NCBI GenBank assembly: GCA_052400665.1
Contig: JBQTGK010000001.1
Direction: 5' to 3' (one strand)
Origin: JBQTGK01 sp052400665
Lineage (GTDB): Bacteria > Bacteroidota > Bacteroidia > Bacteroidales > Marinifilaceae
DNA: 64,000 nt
The translations under genes and the position numbers were made by a program. Shown here piece after piece: positions 1 to 8,910 of this stretch. Positions within the stretch are counted from its first letter, which is position 1. Every line of letters starts with the position of its first letter. The notes under the pieces are model-generated. The model did not search any database and had not been told where the DNA came from. It saw only the letters and a list, made by a program, of their open reading frames with translations.

Positions 1-1670
1 ACCGGGGCTTTTTTCTGACCAAAATATTCCAAAAGAAATTTCGATCTGCAAATATTCTTACTTTCAGCATAATGAATTACTGCTTGTATTTTAGATTCCA
101 TATTTTCTTTTCGCTTATCGTAAACTTCCTTGCCAAGTTTAATAAAGTTTACTGGCAATCGTTCTTGTGTAAGAATAAGAAAAGGAGTTTTTTTTCTAGG
201 AATGTACTTTATGATTTTATATCGGGATAATTCTTTAAGATACTGAATAATCGATTCTTTTTTAATTTTTGATCTGCTAGACAGCAAATCAATATTAACA
301 GGTACATAATCAGCAAACAAACCTGTATAAGAACGCAATAATAACTTTATAAATGCATCATAATCTTTATTTGCTAGCTGAAATTTATACAAATCATCTC
401 TCTGTATTGCAAAAATAATCCTTGTTTCATGTTCTAAATCATCAGTTAATTCTAAATAACCAGCTCGTTGTAATATTTTTAAAGCATTAAAAGCTTGCAA
501 TACATTAAACTTAAAATTTTTACAGAACAAACCTAAATCGAAATCAAAAACTGCATCTTTCCCAGCTCCTTCGGCCACCTGCAAAAAATTACCCAAAGCC
601 TGATAAACACGAATTATAAACTCCTTTTCCGGGAAATTTGTTTTTATTCGTTTTAGTAACTGAACACGATCCGGATTAGAATATAATAAAACTGCAAAGG
701 CCTTTTTGCCATCTCTTCCGGCTCTTCCTGCTTCCTGAAAATAGGCTTCTATGGTATCCGGCAAATCCATATGAACAACGGTTCTAACATCAGGTTTATC
801 GATCCCCATTCCAAAAGCATTGGTAGCCACCATAACCTGAACAGCACCTTTTTTCCAACGCTCCTGTCTAAAATCTTTCACATCATTTTTTAAACCGGCA
901 TGATAAAACTCTGCTTTTATTCTATGTGTTTTCAAAAACTCTGTTAGCTCCTTACATTTTTTTCTACTTCGCACATACACAACCGAGCTCCCCTTTTGCT
1001 TTGTAAGTATTTTTAGCAAATATCTATTTTTATCCTCGGTTTCCCTTACCAGATAAATTAGATTCTCTCTCTCGAAACTTTTTCGAAACACATTCTTTTG
1101 CGGAAAATTTAATCGCTCTTGAATATCATTTACAACATCAAGTGTTGCTGTGGCTGTTAAGGCTAAAACCGGAACTGCAGGTAACAATTCTCTTAATTCT
1201 ACAATTTTCAAATAAGAAGGACGAAAATCGTAGCCCCATTGCGAAATACAATGTGATTCATCAACAGCTATAAGGCAAACATTCATCTGCACCACTTTTT
1301 GTCGAAACAATTGTGATCCAATACGCTCGGGTGATATATATAGGAATTTAACATTCCCAAATAAGCATTTATCAAGAATAATCTGAATTTCATGTTTAGA
1401 CAAACCAGAATACAACAACTCTGCTTTTATTCCTTTCTCTCTTAGATTTTGAACCTGATCTTTCATTAATGCAACCAAAGGCGATACAACAATACAAATT
1501 CCGTCGGTTGCCATTACCGGAACCTGAAAAGTAAGAGATTTCCCTCCTCCTGTAGGCATTAAACCTAAACTATCCTTTCCTTCCGAAACTGATTTTATAA
1601 TTTCATCTTGTAAAGGTCGAAAGCCTGTAAACCCCCAATATTTTTCCAGAACCTTATTGAATTGATCCAT
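1..1670 (-). CDS. recQ: RecQ-family ATP-dependent DNA helicase (3' end cut off by the window edge)
   Basis: I translated this reading frame from the minus strand; it starts at ATG 1668-1670 and is still open at base 1, so 556 residues are visible. RecQ unwinds DNA 3' to 5' in recombination and replication-fork repair. Visible: Walker A PTGGGKS (about residues 39-45), the DESH box (137-140) followed by the RecQ-typical CISQWGYDFRPSY, TATAT of motif III, and the motif VI segment QEAGRAGRDG. The last visible residues (CRSKFLLEYFGQKK) match the start of the RecQ zinc-binding domain, so the remaining cysteines and any HRDC domain lie beyond the left edge. It is divergent from the foldase genes to its right. 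Confidence 0.93.
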   Translation of the reverse strand, partial: MDQFNKVLEKYWGFTGFRPLQDEIIKSVSEGKDSLGLMPTGGGKSLTFQVPVMATDGICIVVSPLVALMKDQVQNLREKGIKAELLYSGLSKHEIQIILDKCLFGNVKFLYISPERIGSQLFRQKVVQMNVCLIAVDESHCISQWGYDFRPSYLKIVELRELLPAVPVLALTATATLDVVNDIQERLNFPQKNVFRKSFERENLIYLVRETEDKNRYLLKILTKQKGSSVVYVRSRKKCKELTEFLKTHRIKAEFYHAGLKNDVKDFRQERWKKGAVQVMVATNAFGMGIDKPDVRTVVHMDLPDTIEAYFQEAGRAGRDGKKAFAVLLYSNPDRVQLLKRIKTNFPEKEFIIRVYQALGNFLQVAEGAGKDAVFDFDLGLFCKNFKFNVLQAFNALKILQRAGYLELTDDLEHETRIIFAIQRDDLYKFQLANKDYDAFIKLLLRSYTGLFADYVPVNIDLLSSRSKIKKESIIQYLKELSRYKIIKYIPRKKTPFLILTQERLPVNFIKLGKEVYDKRKENMESKIQAVIHYAESKNICRSKFLLEYFGQKKAP

Positions 1671-1704
1671 TCTTTTAGCTAACAGTGTTTTGATAATTTT
1701 AATT

Positions 1705-1727
1705 ATCTGATTTTACGAAAATCAGAT
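1705..1727. promoter_or_regulatory. Perfect inverted repeat upstream of recQ
   Basis: ATCTGATTTT (1705-1714), a 3-base loop ACG, then AAAATCAGAT (1718-1727). It lies 35 bases upstream of the recQ start and about 120 bases upstream of the guaB-like remnant on the other strand. It may be an operator or a 5'-UTR hairpin; no long T run follows, so I do not call it a terminator. Confidence 0.35.
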
Positions 1728-1847
1728 TAAAAATAGTAACTTTTAAATTGAATATCTTAATTAACAATTTTTAGATTTTTAATTAAGTTCTATTGCGCTA
1801 TTTTTTTTGTAATTTCGCATGCAATTTAAACCTAAATTTATTGCAAA

Positions 1848-2009
1848 ATGTTATTTGTATCTGGTAAAATTATTTCTAAAGGTTTAATTTCTGATGAAAT
1901 TCTTCAAGTTCCTGCTTATAATAATGGAATAGAGAAGAATATAAATTCAAAAACAAAATTCTCAGATTTAGTCTCTCTTAATACATCTATTTTACCTAAT
2001 CATATTTAA
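1848..2009 (+). pseudogene. guaB: 53-codon remnant resembling the N-terminus of IMP dehydrogenase
   Basis: A short ORF begins at ATG 1848 and ends at TAA 2007-2009. Its peptide begins MLFVSGKIISKGL and contains DEILQVPAY and TKFSDLVSLN. From memory of the family, IMP dehydrogenase begins MxFIxDKIxxEGLTYDDVLLxPAYSEV, then TKFSRNIxLNIP. The two line up without a gap for about 50 residues, although normally invariant positions differ (DDVLL becomes DEILQ). From memory, guaB lies near recQ and parvulin genes in related Bacteroidota, which fits the position. The TIM barrel and the catalytic Cys are absent. It is either a relic left after loss or relocation of guaB, or a short peptide kept for another use. 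The cell presumably has an intact guaB elsewhere. Confidence 0.6.
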
Positions 2010-2097
2010 ACATATAAAAAAAGAAAACGGTAAAACTCCTCGTACAAAACAGAACTAATTTATTAAGCATATTGCTTACACACAAAAACACTAATTA

Positions 2098-3747
2098 ATG
2101 AGAAAAGGCCTTTTATATCTGTTCTTTCTTTTATGTTGCTCAAACTCTACTTTTGGGCAAACAAGTCAGGCAGACACCCTTTTCACAATTAATGATACCC
2201 CTTATTCGGCAGATACCTTTATAAATCTTTATCACAACAATAAGCTTCGTGGCAAAAACAAGCAAGCTCTTTCCGTAAAAGATGCGCTGCAATTATATAT
2301 CAACTTTAAAATAAAAGTACAAGCAGCATTAAATAATAAAATAGATACAATTCCTGAAGTAAGTAAAGAAATTGAAAACTACAGGAACATTGCTTACAAT
2401 TCCTATCTATACCCAACTAATGTAAGCGAACAATTATTGCAAGAAACATTTGAACGCATAAAATATTTTGTAAAAGCCAGACATATTTTAGTTAAAATAG
2501 ATGGTCATGCAACTCCAAATGACACTCTTAAAGCATATCACAAAGCTCTGAACATCTACAAAAGCTTAAGAAAAGGCAAACGCTTTTCTAAACTTGCCGA
2601 TCAATATTCCGATGATCTTTCGGTTAAGAAAAATAATGGGAAAACTGGTTATTTCACTGTTTTTGAAATGGATTATCCATTCGAAACAGCCACATATAAA
2701 ACTGCAACAGGAAAATTCTCGAAACCTGTACGCAGCAAATATGGATATCATATAATTCAAAACTTAGATAAAGTTAAAAATCCTGGAAAAGTTAAGGTTT
2801 TGCACCTTATGCTAGAATTTAAATCTTACACCAGCGAAAAACAAGCTAAAGAAAAAGCAGATTCATTGTATTTACTTTTACAAAAAGGCGCCGATTTCAA
2901 AACATTGGTTGCAAAATATTCCGACGATACAAACTCTAAAAAATACGGTGGTGAACTACCATGGTTCGGGCTATATGAAACCCATCAGAAAATTGAAAAA
3001 GCTGCATTTAATCTTCAAAGAAAAAATGAAATTAGCCTACCTGTTAAAACAGAATTTGGCTATCATTTGCTTCAGCTTATTGATAAAAAAGAGTATACTA
3101 ATTTTAACGATTGTAAAAAGGAACTAACAGAACAACTTTACAAAGAAGATCGATCGAAAATATCTCATCAACAACTTTTACACAAACTTAAACAACAATA
3201 TAATTTCAAAGAAAACATAAACTTACTCTCGAACTTCTATTCTATTCTCGATTATGCCTATGCCGAATTACAGGAACCTTTATTTTACATTAATGATATT
3301 TCTTATTCTCAGGAAGCATTCGCTGATTTCTTAAGCCAACAAGCATCAAAAGATATTTATGAAAATTTTAAAGAATACATCAACAGATTGTACCTTAGTT
3401 TTTCAAACAATAGTATCTTAGCCTACCATAAAAATAAATTAGAAAAAAAGTATCCTGAGTTAAGATCTTTATTACAAGAATATAAGGACGGCGTGTTGGT
3501 ATATTTTATCACCAAATACACAATATGGGATAAACCCATGAAAAACGAACAAGATTTAAGGCAATATTATCAACAAAATCGAATAAAATACGGCGTAAAT
3601 ACTAATTTTGAAAAATCAAAAAATCAGATTCTTTCAGATTTTAAAAAAGAACTGGAACAAAATTGGCTGAATGAATTAAAAGAGAAGTACTCGATTTCGA
3701 TTAATGAGTCAACATTTAATAAAATCGCAAAAAACAAAAATGAATAA
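2098..3747 (+). CDS. Periplasmic peptidyl-prolyl isomerase with two parvulin domains
   Basis: A 549-residue SurA-type foldase, expected to help outer-membrane proteins fold in the periplasm. A hydrophobic N-terminal signal (residues 3-20) ends in a Cys-containing stretch LLCCSNSTFGQ, so it may be a lipoprotein or cleaved after FGQ. The first parvulin domain begins near residue 127 (ARHILVKID) and contains YSDDLS and GYFTVFEM. The second begins near 232 (KVLHLMLEF) and contains YSDD and KYGGELPWFG, with FGYHLLQLIDKK closing it. A helical region follows. It is the first of three foldase genes in a row; the next start codon overlaps its stop, implying one transcript. General PPIase assignment is secure; the client proteins are unknown. 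Confidence 0.88.
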   Translation: MRKGLLYLFFLLCCSNSTFGQTSQADTLFTINDTPYSADTFINLYHNNKLRGKNKQALSVKDALQLYINFKIKVQAALNNKIDTIPEVSKEIENYRNIAYNSYLYPTNVSEQLLQETFERIKYFVKARHILVKIDGHATPNDTLKAYHKALNIYKSLRKGKRFSKLADQYSDDLSVKKNNGKTGYFTVFEMDYPFETATYKTATGKFSKPVRSKYGYHIIQNLDKVKNPGKVKVLHLMLEFKSYTSEKQAKEKADSLYLLLQKGADFKTLVAKYSDDTNSKKYGGELPWFGLYETHQKIEKAAFNLQRKNEISLPVKTEFGYHLLQLIDKKEYTNFNDCKKELTEQLYKEDRSKISHQQLLHKLKQQYNFKENINLLSNFYSILDYAYAELQEPLFYINDISYSQEAFADFLSQQASKDIYENFKEYINRLYLSFSNNSILAYHKNKLEKKYPELRSLLQEYKDGVLVYFITKYTIWDKPMKNEQDLRQYYQQNRIKYGVNTNFEKSKNQILSDFKKELEQNWLNELKEKYSISINESTFNKIAKNKNE

Positions 3748-4579
3748 ATACTTACTACTAATATTGTGTGCTTTATTTACCCTGGCATGTAATACAAATA
3801 AAAACAATGACAAGCCTGCTGCAAAAGTCAACAGTAAAATTCTTTACTCAAGTGAAGTTGCTGAGGTAGTACCCAACAATAGTACTAAAGAAGACAGCAC
3901 TTTAATAGCAGATAATTTTATTCATCAATGGATAAAAAAACAGTTAATAATATCTAAAGCTGAATTAAACTTAAGCGATAAAGATAAAGATGTTAGCCGA
4001 ATGGTGGAAGATTACCGCTCATCCTTAATTATTCACAAATACAAGCAACAATTAATTGAACAAAAATTAGATACCATAGTTACCCAAGCTCAAATCGATA
4101 ACTACTATCGTAAATTTACGGGAAACTTTATTCTTAACCGCAACATTATAAAGGCCTTATTCATAAAGATACCTAAACCAGTACCCGATTTTAAAAGAAT
4201 TCAGAAACTTTATAAATCGGAAAAAGAAGAAGATTTAGATGAATTGGAAGACTACTGTTTTCAGAATGCGACAAAATTTGATAATTTTAGCGGGCAATGG
4301 ATAAATGCAAAGGAGTTTTTAAATCGAATTCCTACTAATTTTAAAGATGAAGACAAGCTTTTAAAAAGAGTGAAACATATTGAATCTGAAGATTCTACTC
4401 ATTATTATTTTGCAAAAATAAAAGCAGTTGAATTTAAAAACAATATAGCCCCATTGCCATTTGTTAGAGACGACATTAAAAAAATATTAATAAATAGAAG
4501 AAAAATAGAGTTTATTAAAAATCTCGAAGAAAACATTTATCGGGATGCAGAATCAAAAAACAAATTTAAAATTTATTAA
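3740..4579 (+). CDS. SurA-like lipoprotein lacking a recognisable parvulin core
   Basis: I chose ATG 3740, which overlaps the preceding stop codon by 8 bases, over a start 36 bases upstream because it gives a clean signal: MNKYLLLILCALFTLAC, with Cys17 as probable lipidation site (the lipobox is loose, TLAC). The mature part (about 260 residues) begins like the N-terminal chaperone region of SurA/PpiC proteins (AKVNSKILYSSEVAEVV, then a helix-rich stretch IHQWIKKQLIISKAEL). I do not see the parvulin motifs that its two neighbours have. Position between two foldase genes, with 10 bases to the next start, supports a chaperone role without isomerase activity. Exact function is unknown. Confidence 0.75.
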   Translation: MNKYLLLILCALFTLACNTNKNNDKPAAKVNSKILYSSEVAEVVPNNSTKEDSTLIADNFIHQWIKKQLIISKAELNLSDKDKDVSRMVEDYRSSLIIHKYKQQLIEQKLDTIVTQAQIDNYYRKFTGNFILNRNIIKALFIKIPKPVPDFKRIQKLYKSEKEEDLDELEDYCFQNATKFDNFSGQWINAKEFLNRIPTNFKDEDKLLKRVKHIESEDSTHYYFAKIKAVEFKNNIAPLPFVRDDIKKILINRRKIEFIKNLEENIYRDAESKNKFKIY

Positions 4580-4589
4580 ACCATAAAAT

Positions 4590-5942
4590 ATGCGTAACAT
4601 TTTTAGAAAAGTTTACACGGTTTTAGCTTTGGTACTAGTAGGTATTATTACTACCAATGCTCAAGATAACGTTGTAGATAAAATCATTGCCGTAGTTGGT
4701 AATCAAGTTGTGCTTAAGTCTGATGTAGAACAACGTTTTATAAGCTTAAAAGCTCAGGGTTACACTTCTGGTGGCGTTGATTTAAAAACAGAAATTTTCG
4801 AAGACCTGCTTATCCAAAAATTAATGATCGCACAGGCACAAGTTGATAGTGTTGAAGTAACAGAACAAGAAGTTGAGGATGACCTAAGCCGTAAAATGGA
4901 AATGTACGTTCAAAAAATTGGCTCCAAAGAAAAATTGGAACAATATTTTAACAAAACAATTCTTGAGATGAAGAATGATCTTCGTGACGATACCCGAAAC
5001 GAAAGGATCAAAGAAAAAATGCAGGCCGAAATCACAAAAGATATACACATAACACCTGCTGAAGTTCGTGAATTCTATAACAAACTGAATAAAGATAGTC
5101 TTCCTACAATTCCCGGCGAATTGGAAGTTCAGCAAATTGTAAAATACCCAAAAATTTCGGATAACGAAAAAGATCGAATCCGTGAAAAACTAAGAGGTTA
5201 TCGCGAAAGAGTTCTTAATGGAGATAGCTTTTCTACTTTAGCAGTTCTTTATTCTGAAGATCCAGGTAGTGCTCGTCAGGGTGGTGAATTAGGATACACC
5301 CCAAGAGCCAATTTAGTACCCGAATTTGCTAATGTTGCCTTCAATTTAAAAACCGATAAAGTATCTAAAATTGTTGAAACAGAATATGGTTTTCATATCA
5401 TTCAACTAATAGATCGAAAAGGAGAAAGAATTAATGTTCGTCATATTTTATTAAAACCAAAAATTGAGGATGCAAAAAGAAAGGCAGCTACATCGAGACT
5501 AGATAGTATTGCCGATTTAATTCGAAAAGAAAAACTACAATTTGACGAAGCTGCATTTTATTTTTCTGACGATAAGGACACACGTAACAATGGTGGTTTA
5601 ATAGTAAATCCATATACTGCAGCTTCTAAATTTCAAAAAGACAATTTGCCTCCTGCGATTGCTCAGCAAGTAAATCATCTTAAAATTAATGAAATTTCGG
5701 CTCCTTTTCTCGATGTTTCAGGCGGAAAAGATTCTTATAAAATAATTAAGATTAAATCGGAGACCAAAGCTCATACCGCTAACCTATCGGATGACTGGAG
5801 TCAGTTTGAGAATATGTTATCGCAGAAAAAACAACAAAGCGTTCTCGATAAATGGATTAAAGAGAAGCAAATCAACACCTATGTTCACATCGACGATTCC
5901 TATAAAAATGCGAATTTTCGTTTCAAGGGTTGGCAAAAATAA
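4590..5942 (+). CDS. surA: SurA-like periplasmic peptidyl-prolyl isomerase
   Basis: A 450-residue chaperone/isomerase with signal peptide (residues 5-24, ending TTNAQ). The SurA N-terminal chaperone segment VVDKIIAVVGNQVVLKSDVEQR is at about 28-49. Two parvulin domains follow: the first at about 175-275 (LEVQQIVKYP, YSEDPGSARQGGELGY, EYGFHIIQLIDRKGERI), the second at about 278-390 (VRHILLKP, FSDDKDTRNNGGL). This is the usual SurA architecture. It closes the three-gene foldase operon: an 11-bp stem terminator follows about 20 bases after the stop. The symbol is used by homology; in Bacteroidota the paralogues share the work in ways the sequence does not reveal. Confidence 0.9.
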   Translation: MRNIFRKVYTVLALVLVGIITTNAQDNVVDKIIAVVGNQVVLKSDVEQRFISLKAQGYTSGGVDLKTEIFEDLLIQKLMIAQAQVDSVEVTEQEVEDDLSRKMEMYVQKIGSKEKLEQYFNKTILEMKNDLRDDTRNERIKEKMQAEITKDIHITPAEVREFYNKLNKDSLPTIPGELEVQQIVKYPKISDNEKDRIREKLRGYRERVLNGDSFSTLAVLYSEDPGSARQGGELGYTPRANLVPEFANVAFNLKTDKVSKIVETEYGFHIIQLIDRKGERINVRHILLKPKIEDAKRKAATSRLDSIADLIRKEKLQFDEAAFYFSDDKDTRNNGGLIVNPYTAASKFQKDNLPPAIAQQVNHLKINEISAPFLDVSGGKDSYKIIKIKSETKAHTANLSDDWSQFENMLSQKKQQSVLDKWIKEKQINTYVHIDDSYKNANFRFKGWQK

Positions 5943-5961
5943 ACGAATGATAATTTAACAT

Positions 5962-5995
5962 TCAGACACAGCCCAATGCTGTGTCTGATTTTTTT
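5962..5995 (+). terminator. Terminator after the foldase operon
   Basis: Perfect 11-bp stem TCAGACACAGC / GCTGTGTCTGA around loop CCAAT, followed by seven T residues. It separates the surA-like gene from moxR. Confidence 0.85.
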
Positions 5996-6022
5996 ACAGG
6001 GAATTACTAAATTGAAATCCTT

Positions 6023-6988
6023 ATGAATTTTAAAACTGAAGTAGAAGCTGCTAATTCGTTATATGAAGATTATCAAAAATTAATGTCGGAAGTCGGTAAA
6101 AAAATATACGGACAAGATGATATTATTAAAAAGGTTCTTATTTCAATATTCAGCAATGGTCATTGTTTACTTGTTGGCGTTCCTGGTTTGGCCAAAACCC
6201 TTCTTGTTAATACCATTGCTCAGGTTTTAGATTTAAATTATCAGAGAATTCAATTTACACCCGATTTAATGCCTTCGGATATTATTGGAACCGAAATATT
6301 AAACAATGAACGGAAATTTAACTTTATTAAAGGTCCATTGTTTGCCAATATTATTTTAGCCGATGAAATAAATCGTACTCCCCCTAAAACCCAATCGGCA
6401 TTACTGGAAGCAATGCAGGAAAAAACAGTTACTGTAAGTGGAAAAAACTATCAGATAGAAAAACCATTCTTCGTTTTGGCAACCCAAAATCCAATCGAAC
6501 AAGAAGGTACCTATCCCTTACCCGAGGCACAGTTAGACCGTTTCATGTTTAGTATTTATTTAGACTACCCAAAACCCGAAGACGAATTAACGATTGTTGA
6601 AAACACAACTTCTGGCAAAGAAATTGCTTTGAGTAAGATAATTTCGAGTGAGAAGATCTCTTATTATCAAAAATTAATACAAAAAGTTCCAATAAATAAA
6701 AACGTATTGGAATATGCCGTAAATTTGTCGGCCAAAACAAGACCAAATACCGAGTATTCTCATCCAATGGCTAACGAATACATTAATTGGGGAGCTGGAC
6801 CAAGAGCATCTCAATATTTGGTAATTGGAGCCAAAGCTCATGCTTTATTATCAGGAAAATATTCTCCTGATATTGAAGATGTAAAAGAAGTGGCTGTTTC
6901 GATATTAAGACACAGAATCATGAAAAATTACAAGGCAGAAGCCAAAGGAATAAGTATTGAAGACATCATTAAAGAATTATTAAAGTAA
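6023..6988 (+). CDS. MoxR-family AAA+ ATPase
   Basis: A 321-residue cytoplasmic AAA+ ATPase of the MoxR group, which act as chaperones in assembling or activating other complexes, often with VWA-domain partners. Walker A is GVPGLAKT (52-59), Walker B is IILADEINR with D114/E115, followed by the MoxR-typical TPPKTQSALLEAMQE; sensor 1 ATQNPIEQEGTYPLPEAQLDRF is present. No VWA or DUF58 partner gene is in the neighbourhood; instead an OstA-like gene starts 6 bases downstream, so the two are probably cotranscribed. The terminator just upstream indicates its own promoter or readthrough from the foldase operon. Confidence 0.92.
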   Translation: MNFKTEVEAANSLYEDYQKLMSEVGKKIYGQDDIIKKVLISIFSNGHCLLVGVPGLAKTLLVNTIAQVLDLNYQRIQFTPDLMPSDIIGTEILNNERKFNFIKGPLFANIILADEINRTPPKTQSALLEAMQEKTVTVSGKNYQIEKPFFVLATQNPIEQEGTYPLPEAQLDRFMFSIYLDYPKPEDELTIVENTTSGKEIALSKIISSEKISYYQKLIQKVPINKNVLEYAVNLSAKTRPNTEYSHPMANEYINWGAGPRASQYLVIGAKAHALLSGKYSPDIEDVKEVAVSILRHRIMKNYKAEAKGISIEDIIKELLK

Positions 6989-6994
6989 AAGCGA

Positions 6995-8554
6995 ATGCTT
7001 AGCCTAGCAAAACAACACATAGTATTTTTCATCCTAAGCGGATTGATCGGTTTATTCAGTTTCTCAGCTAATGCTCAAAAAACTGCCAAAGTTGAAATTC
7101 AAAATTCTGATGAACTGGTATCACACCGAAACACAAATCCTCCGGTAAATATATTTTGGGGTAATGTTTATATTACACATGACAATATAAAAATGTATTG
7201 CGATAGTGTGAACCAATACGATACAGAAAATAGAATTGAAGCTTTTGGTAAGGTTCATATTATTAATGCGGATACGGTTCATATTTATGGCGATTGCCTA
7301 AAATACAACGGCAATACAAAACTTGCCGAAATGAGAAATAATGTAAAATTGAAAAATAAATCGGTTACCATTACTACCGAGTTTTTAGATTTTGATATGA
7401 ACCAAAGTGTTGGCTACTATTTTAATAATGGTAAAATTGTTGATACCTCTAACACGCTTACAAGTAAAATTGGAAAATATTTTACCCGACAAGACTTATT
7501 ATTTTTTAAAGATAGTGTAGAAGTTCACAGCAACGACTATATATTATACTCCGACACTTTAGAGTATAACACCATTAGTAAAACTGCATTTATTCTTGGC
7601 CCAACAAGCATAAAAAGCGAAAAAGAAACTCTATACTCCGAAGATGGCTGGTACAACACCCAAACGGGTATTTCTCAATTTTTTAAAAATACAAGTCTAA
7701 AAAGTAAAGCCTATCAAATAAAAGGCGATAGCATTTATCTCGATAAAAATAACGAATCGGCAAAAGTATTTAACAATGTAGAGTTACAAGATACAGTAAA
7801 CAACATGATATTGAAAGGTCATTTTTTAGAAACTTTTAAAAGTAGCGAAGAAGCCTTAATGACCGATTCGGCAGTGTTTATTCAGGTTGCCGAAAAAGAT
7901 TCTCTGTTTTTACATGCCGACACACTTACCATATCGAAAGATACTGCAGATTTTAAGTTAATTAAAGCATTTCACCATGTTAAATTCTACAGACCCGATT
8001 TACAAGGAAAATGCGATTCCTTGGCCTATAGCATGCAGGATTCTACCATTCGCTTATTTAAAGATCCAATTCTTTGGGCACAAGGCAATCAAATGGTAGC
8101 CGACACAATTGGTATTCAAACTAAAAACAAAAAAATTAGGTACCTTCACTTTCGTGGATCATCTTACCTTACAGCCAAAGAAGATAGTGTTTTTTATAAT
8201 CAGATTAAGGGAAAAAACATGCTTGGACATGTTAGGGATAACAAAATATATAAGTTGGATATCGATGGAAATGGAGAAACTCTTTACTACCCCAAAGATA
8301 AGGGAATACTACTAGGTATGAACCTGGCAAAGAGTAGCAACATTACGATTTTGATTAAAGAAAACAAAATCGATCAAATTATTTTCATCAAGAAACCAGA
8401 TGGAAATATGTATCCTTTATTCGAAGTAGAAAAAGAAATGTTGTTTCTGAAAAATTTTAGATGGTATGAAGGAACTCAACCAAAATCTAAAAATGATATT
8501 TTTATTTGGAAAGAGATTCCACCACAAACATCGCAAACAATTTTACAAGATTAA
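6995..8554 (+). CDS. OstA/LptA-like periplasmic protein
   Basis: A 519-residue exported protein (signal peptide about 8-27, ending SANAQ) made of repeated short beta-strand segments of the OstA/LptA type, for example VNIFWGNVYITHDNIKMYCDSV, IEAFGKVHIINADTVHIYGD and AEMRNNVKLKNKSVTITTE. Such folds carry lipopolysaccharide across the periplasm to the outer membrane. It is longer than LptA (about 185 residues) and lacks the LptD barrel, which fits the Bacteroidota OstA-like family. It follows moxR by 6 bases and is followed by a 15-bp stem terminator. An LPS-transport role is inferred from the fold. Confidence 0.82.
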   Translation: MLSLAKQHIVFFILSGLIGLFSFSANAQKTAKVEIQNSDELVSHRNTNPPVNIFWGNVYITHDNIKMYCDSVNQYDTENRIEAFGKVHIINADTVHIYGDCLKYNGNTKLAEMRNNVKLKNKSVTITTEFLDFDMNQSVGYYFNNGKIVDTSNTLTSKIGKYFTRQDLLFFKDSVEVHSNDYILYSDTLEYNTISKTAFILGPTSIKSEKETLYSEDGWYNTQTGISQFFKNTSLKSKAYQIKGDSIYLDKNNESAKVFNNVELQDTVNNMILKGHFLETFKSSEEALMTDSAVFIQVAEKDSLFLHADTLTISKDTADFKLIKAFHHVKFYRPDLQGKCDSLAYSMQDSTIRLFKDPILWAQGNQMVADTIGIQTKNKKIRYLHFRGSSYLTAKEDSVFYNQIKGKNMLGHVRDNKIYKLDIDGNGETLYYPKDKGILLGMNLAKSSNITILIKENKIDQIIFIKKPDGNMYPLFEVEKEMLFLKNFRWYEGTQPKSKNDIFIWKEIPPQTSQTILQD

Positions 8555-8592
8555 AACCAACTGATTTAAATAAACAAGTCGCATAAAAACAT

Positions 8593-8630
8593 AAAAATGG
8601 GGTTTTAAAATAAAACCCCATTTTTTATTT
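8593..8630. terminator. Bidirectional terminator between convergent genes
   Basis: Perfect 15-bp stem AAAAATGGGGTTTTA / TAAAACCCCATTTTT with loop AAA. A and T runs flank it on both sides, so it can serve the OstA-like gene (+) and the DUF2795 gene (-), whose stop codon touches it. Confidence 0.85.
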
Positions 8631-8852
8631 TTAATATTCATCTTCGTTGAATAAAAAATCTCCTTTGCTAGGATAATCAGGCCAAATATCTTCAATACTT
8701 TCGAAAACCTCCCCTTCTTCTTCAATCTCCTGCAAATTCTCGATCACCTCTAAGGGCGCACCCGAGCGAATTGCAAAATCGATCAACTCATCTTTGCTAG
8801 CCGGCCATGGCGCATCTTCAAGTTTTGTAGCTAATTCTAGTGTCCAGTACAT
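8631..8852 (-). CDS. DUF2795 small protein
   Basis: A 73-residue acidic cytoplasmic protein starting MYWTLELATKLEDAPWPASKDELIDFAIRSG. The pattern fits DUF2795, whose members have a short helical domain resembling a DNA- or protein-binding fold; function is unknown. The C-terminal third is rich in Glu and Asp and carries aromatic residues (DIWPDY). It stands alone between the shared terminator and the cobalamin adenosyltransferase gene 58 bases upstream on the same strand, so cotranscription is possible. Confidence 0.8.
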   Translation of the reverse strand: MYWTLELATKLEDAPWPASKDELIDFAIRSGAPLEVIENLQEIEEEGEVFESIEDIWPDYPSKGDFLFNEDEY

Positions 8853-8910
8853 AAGTTCAAAATATTTTTTAGGTTCCTTTATTCTGCGAATTTAATTTTT
8901 TTTTCCGAAT

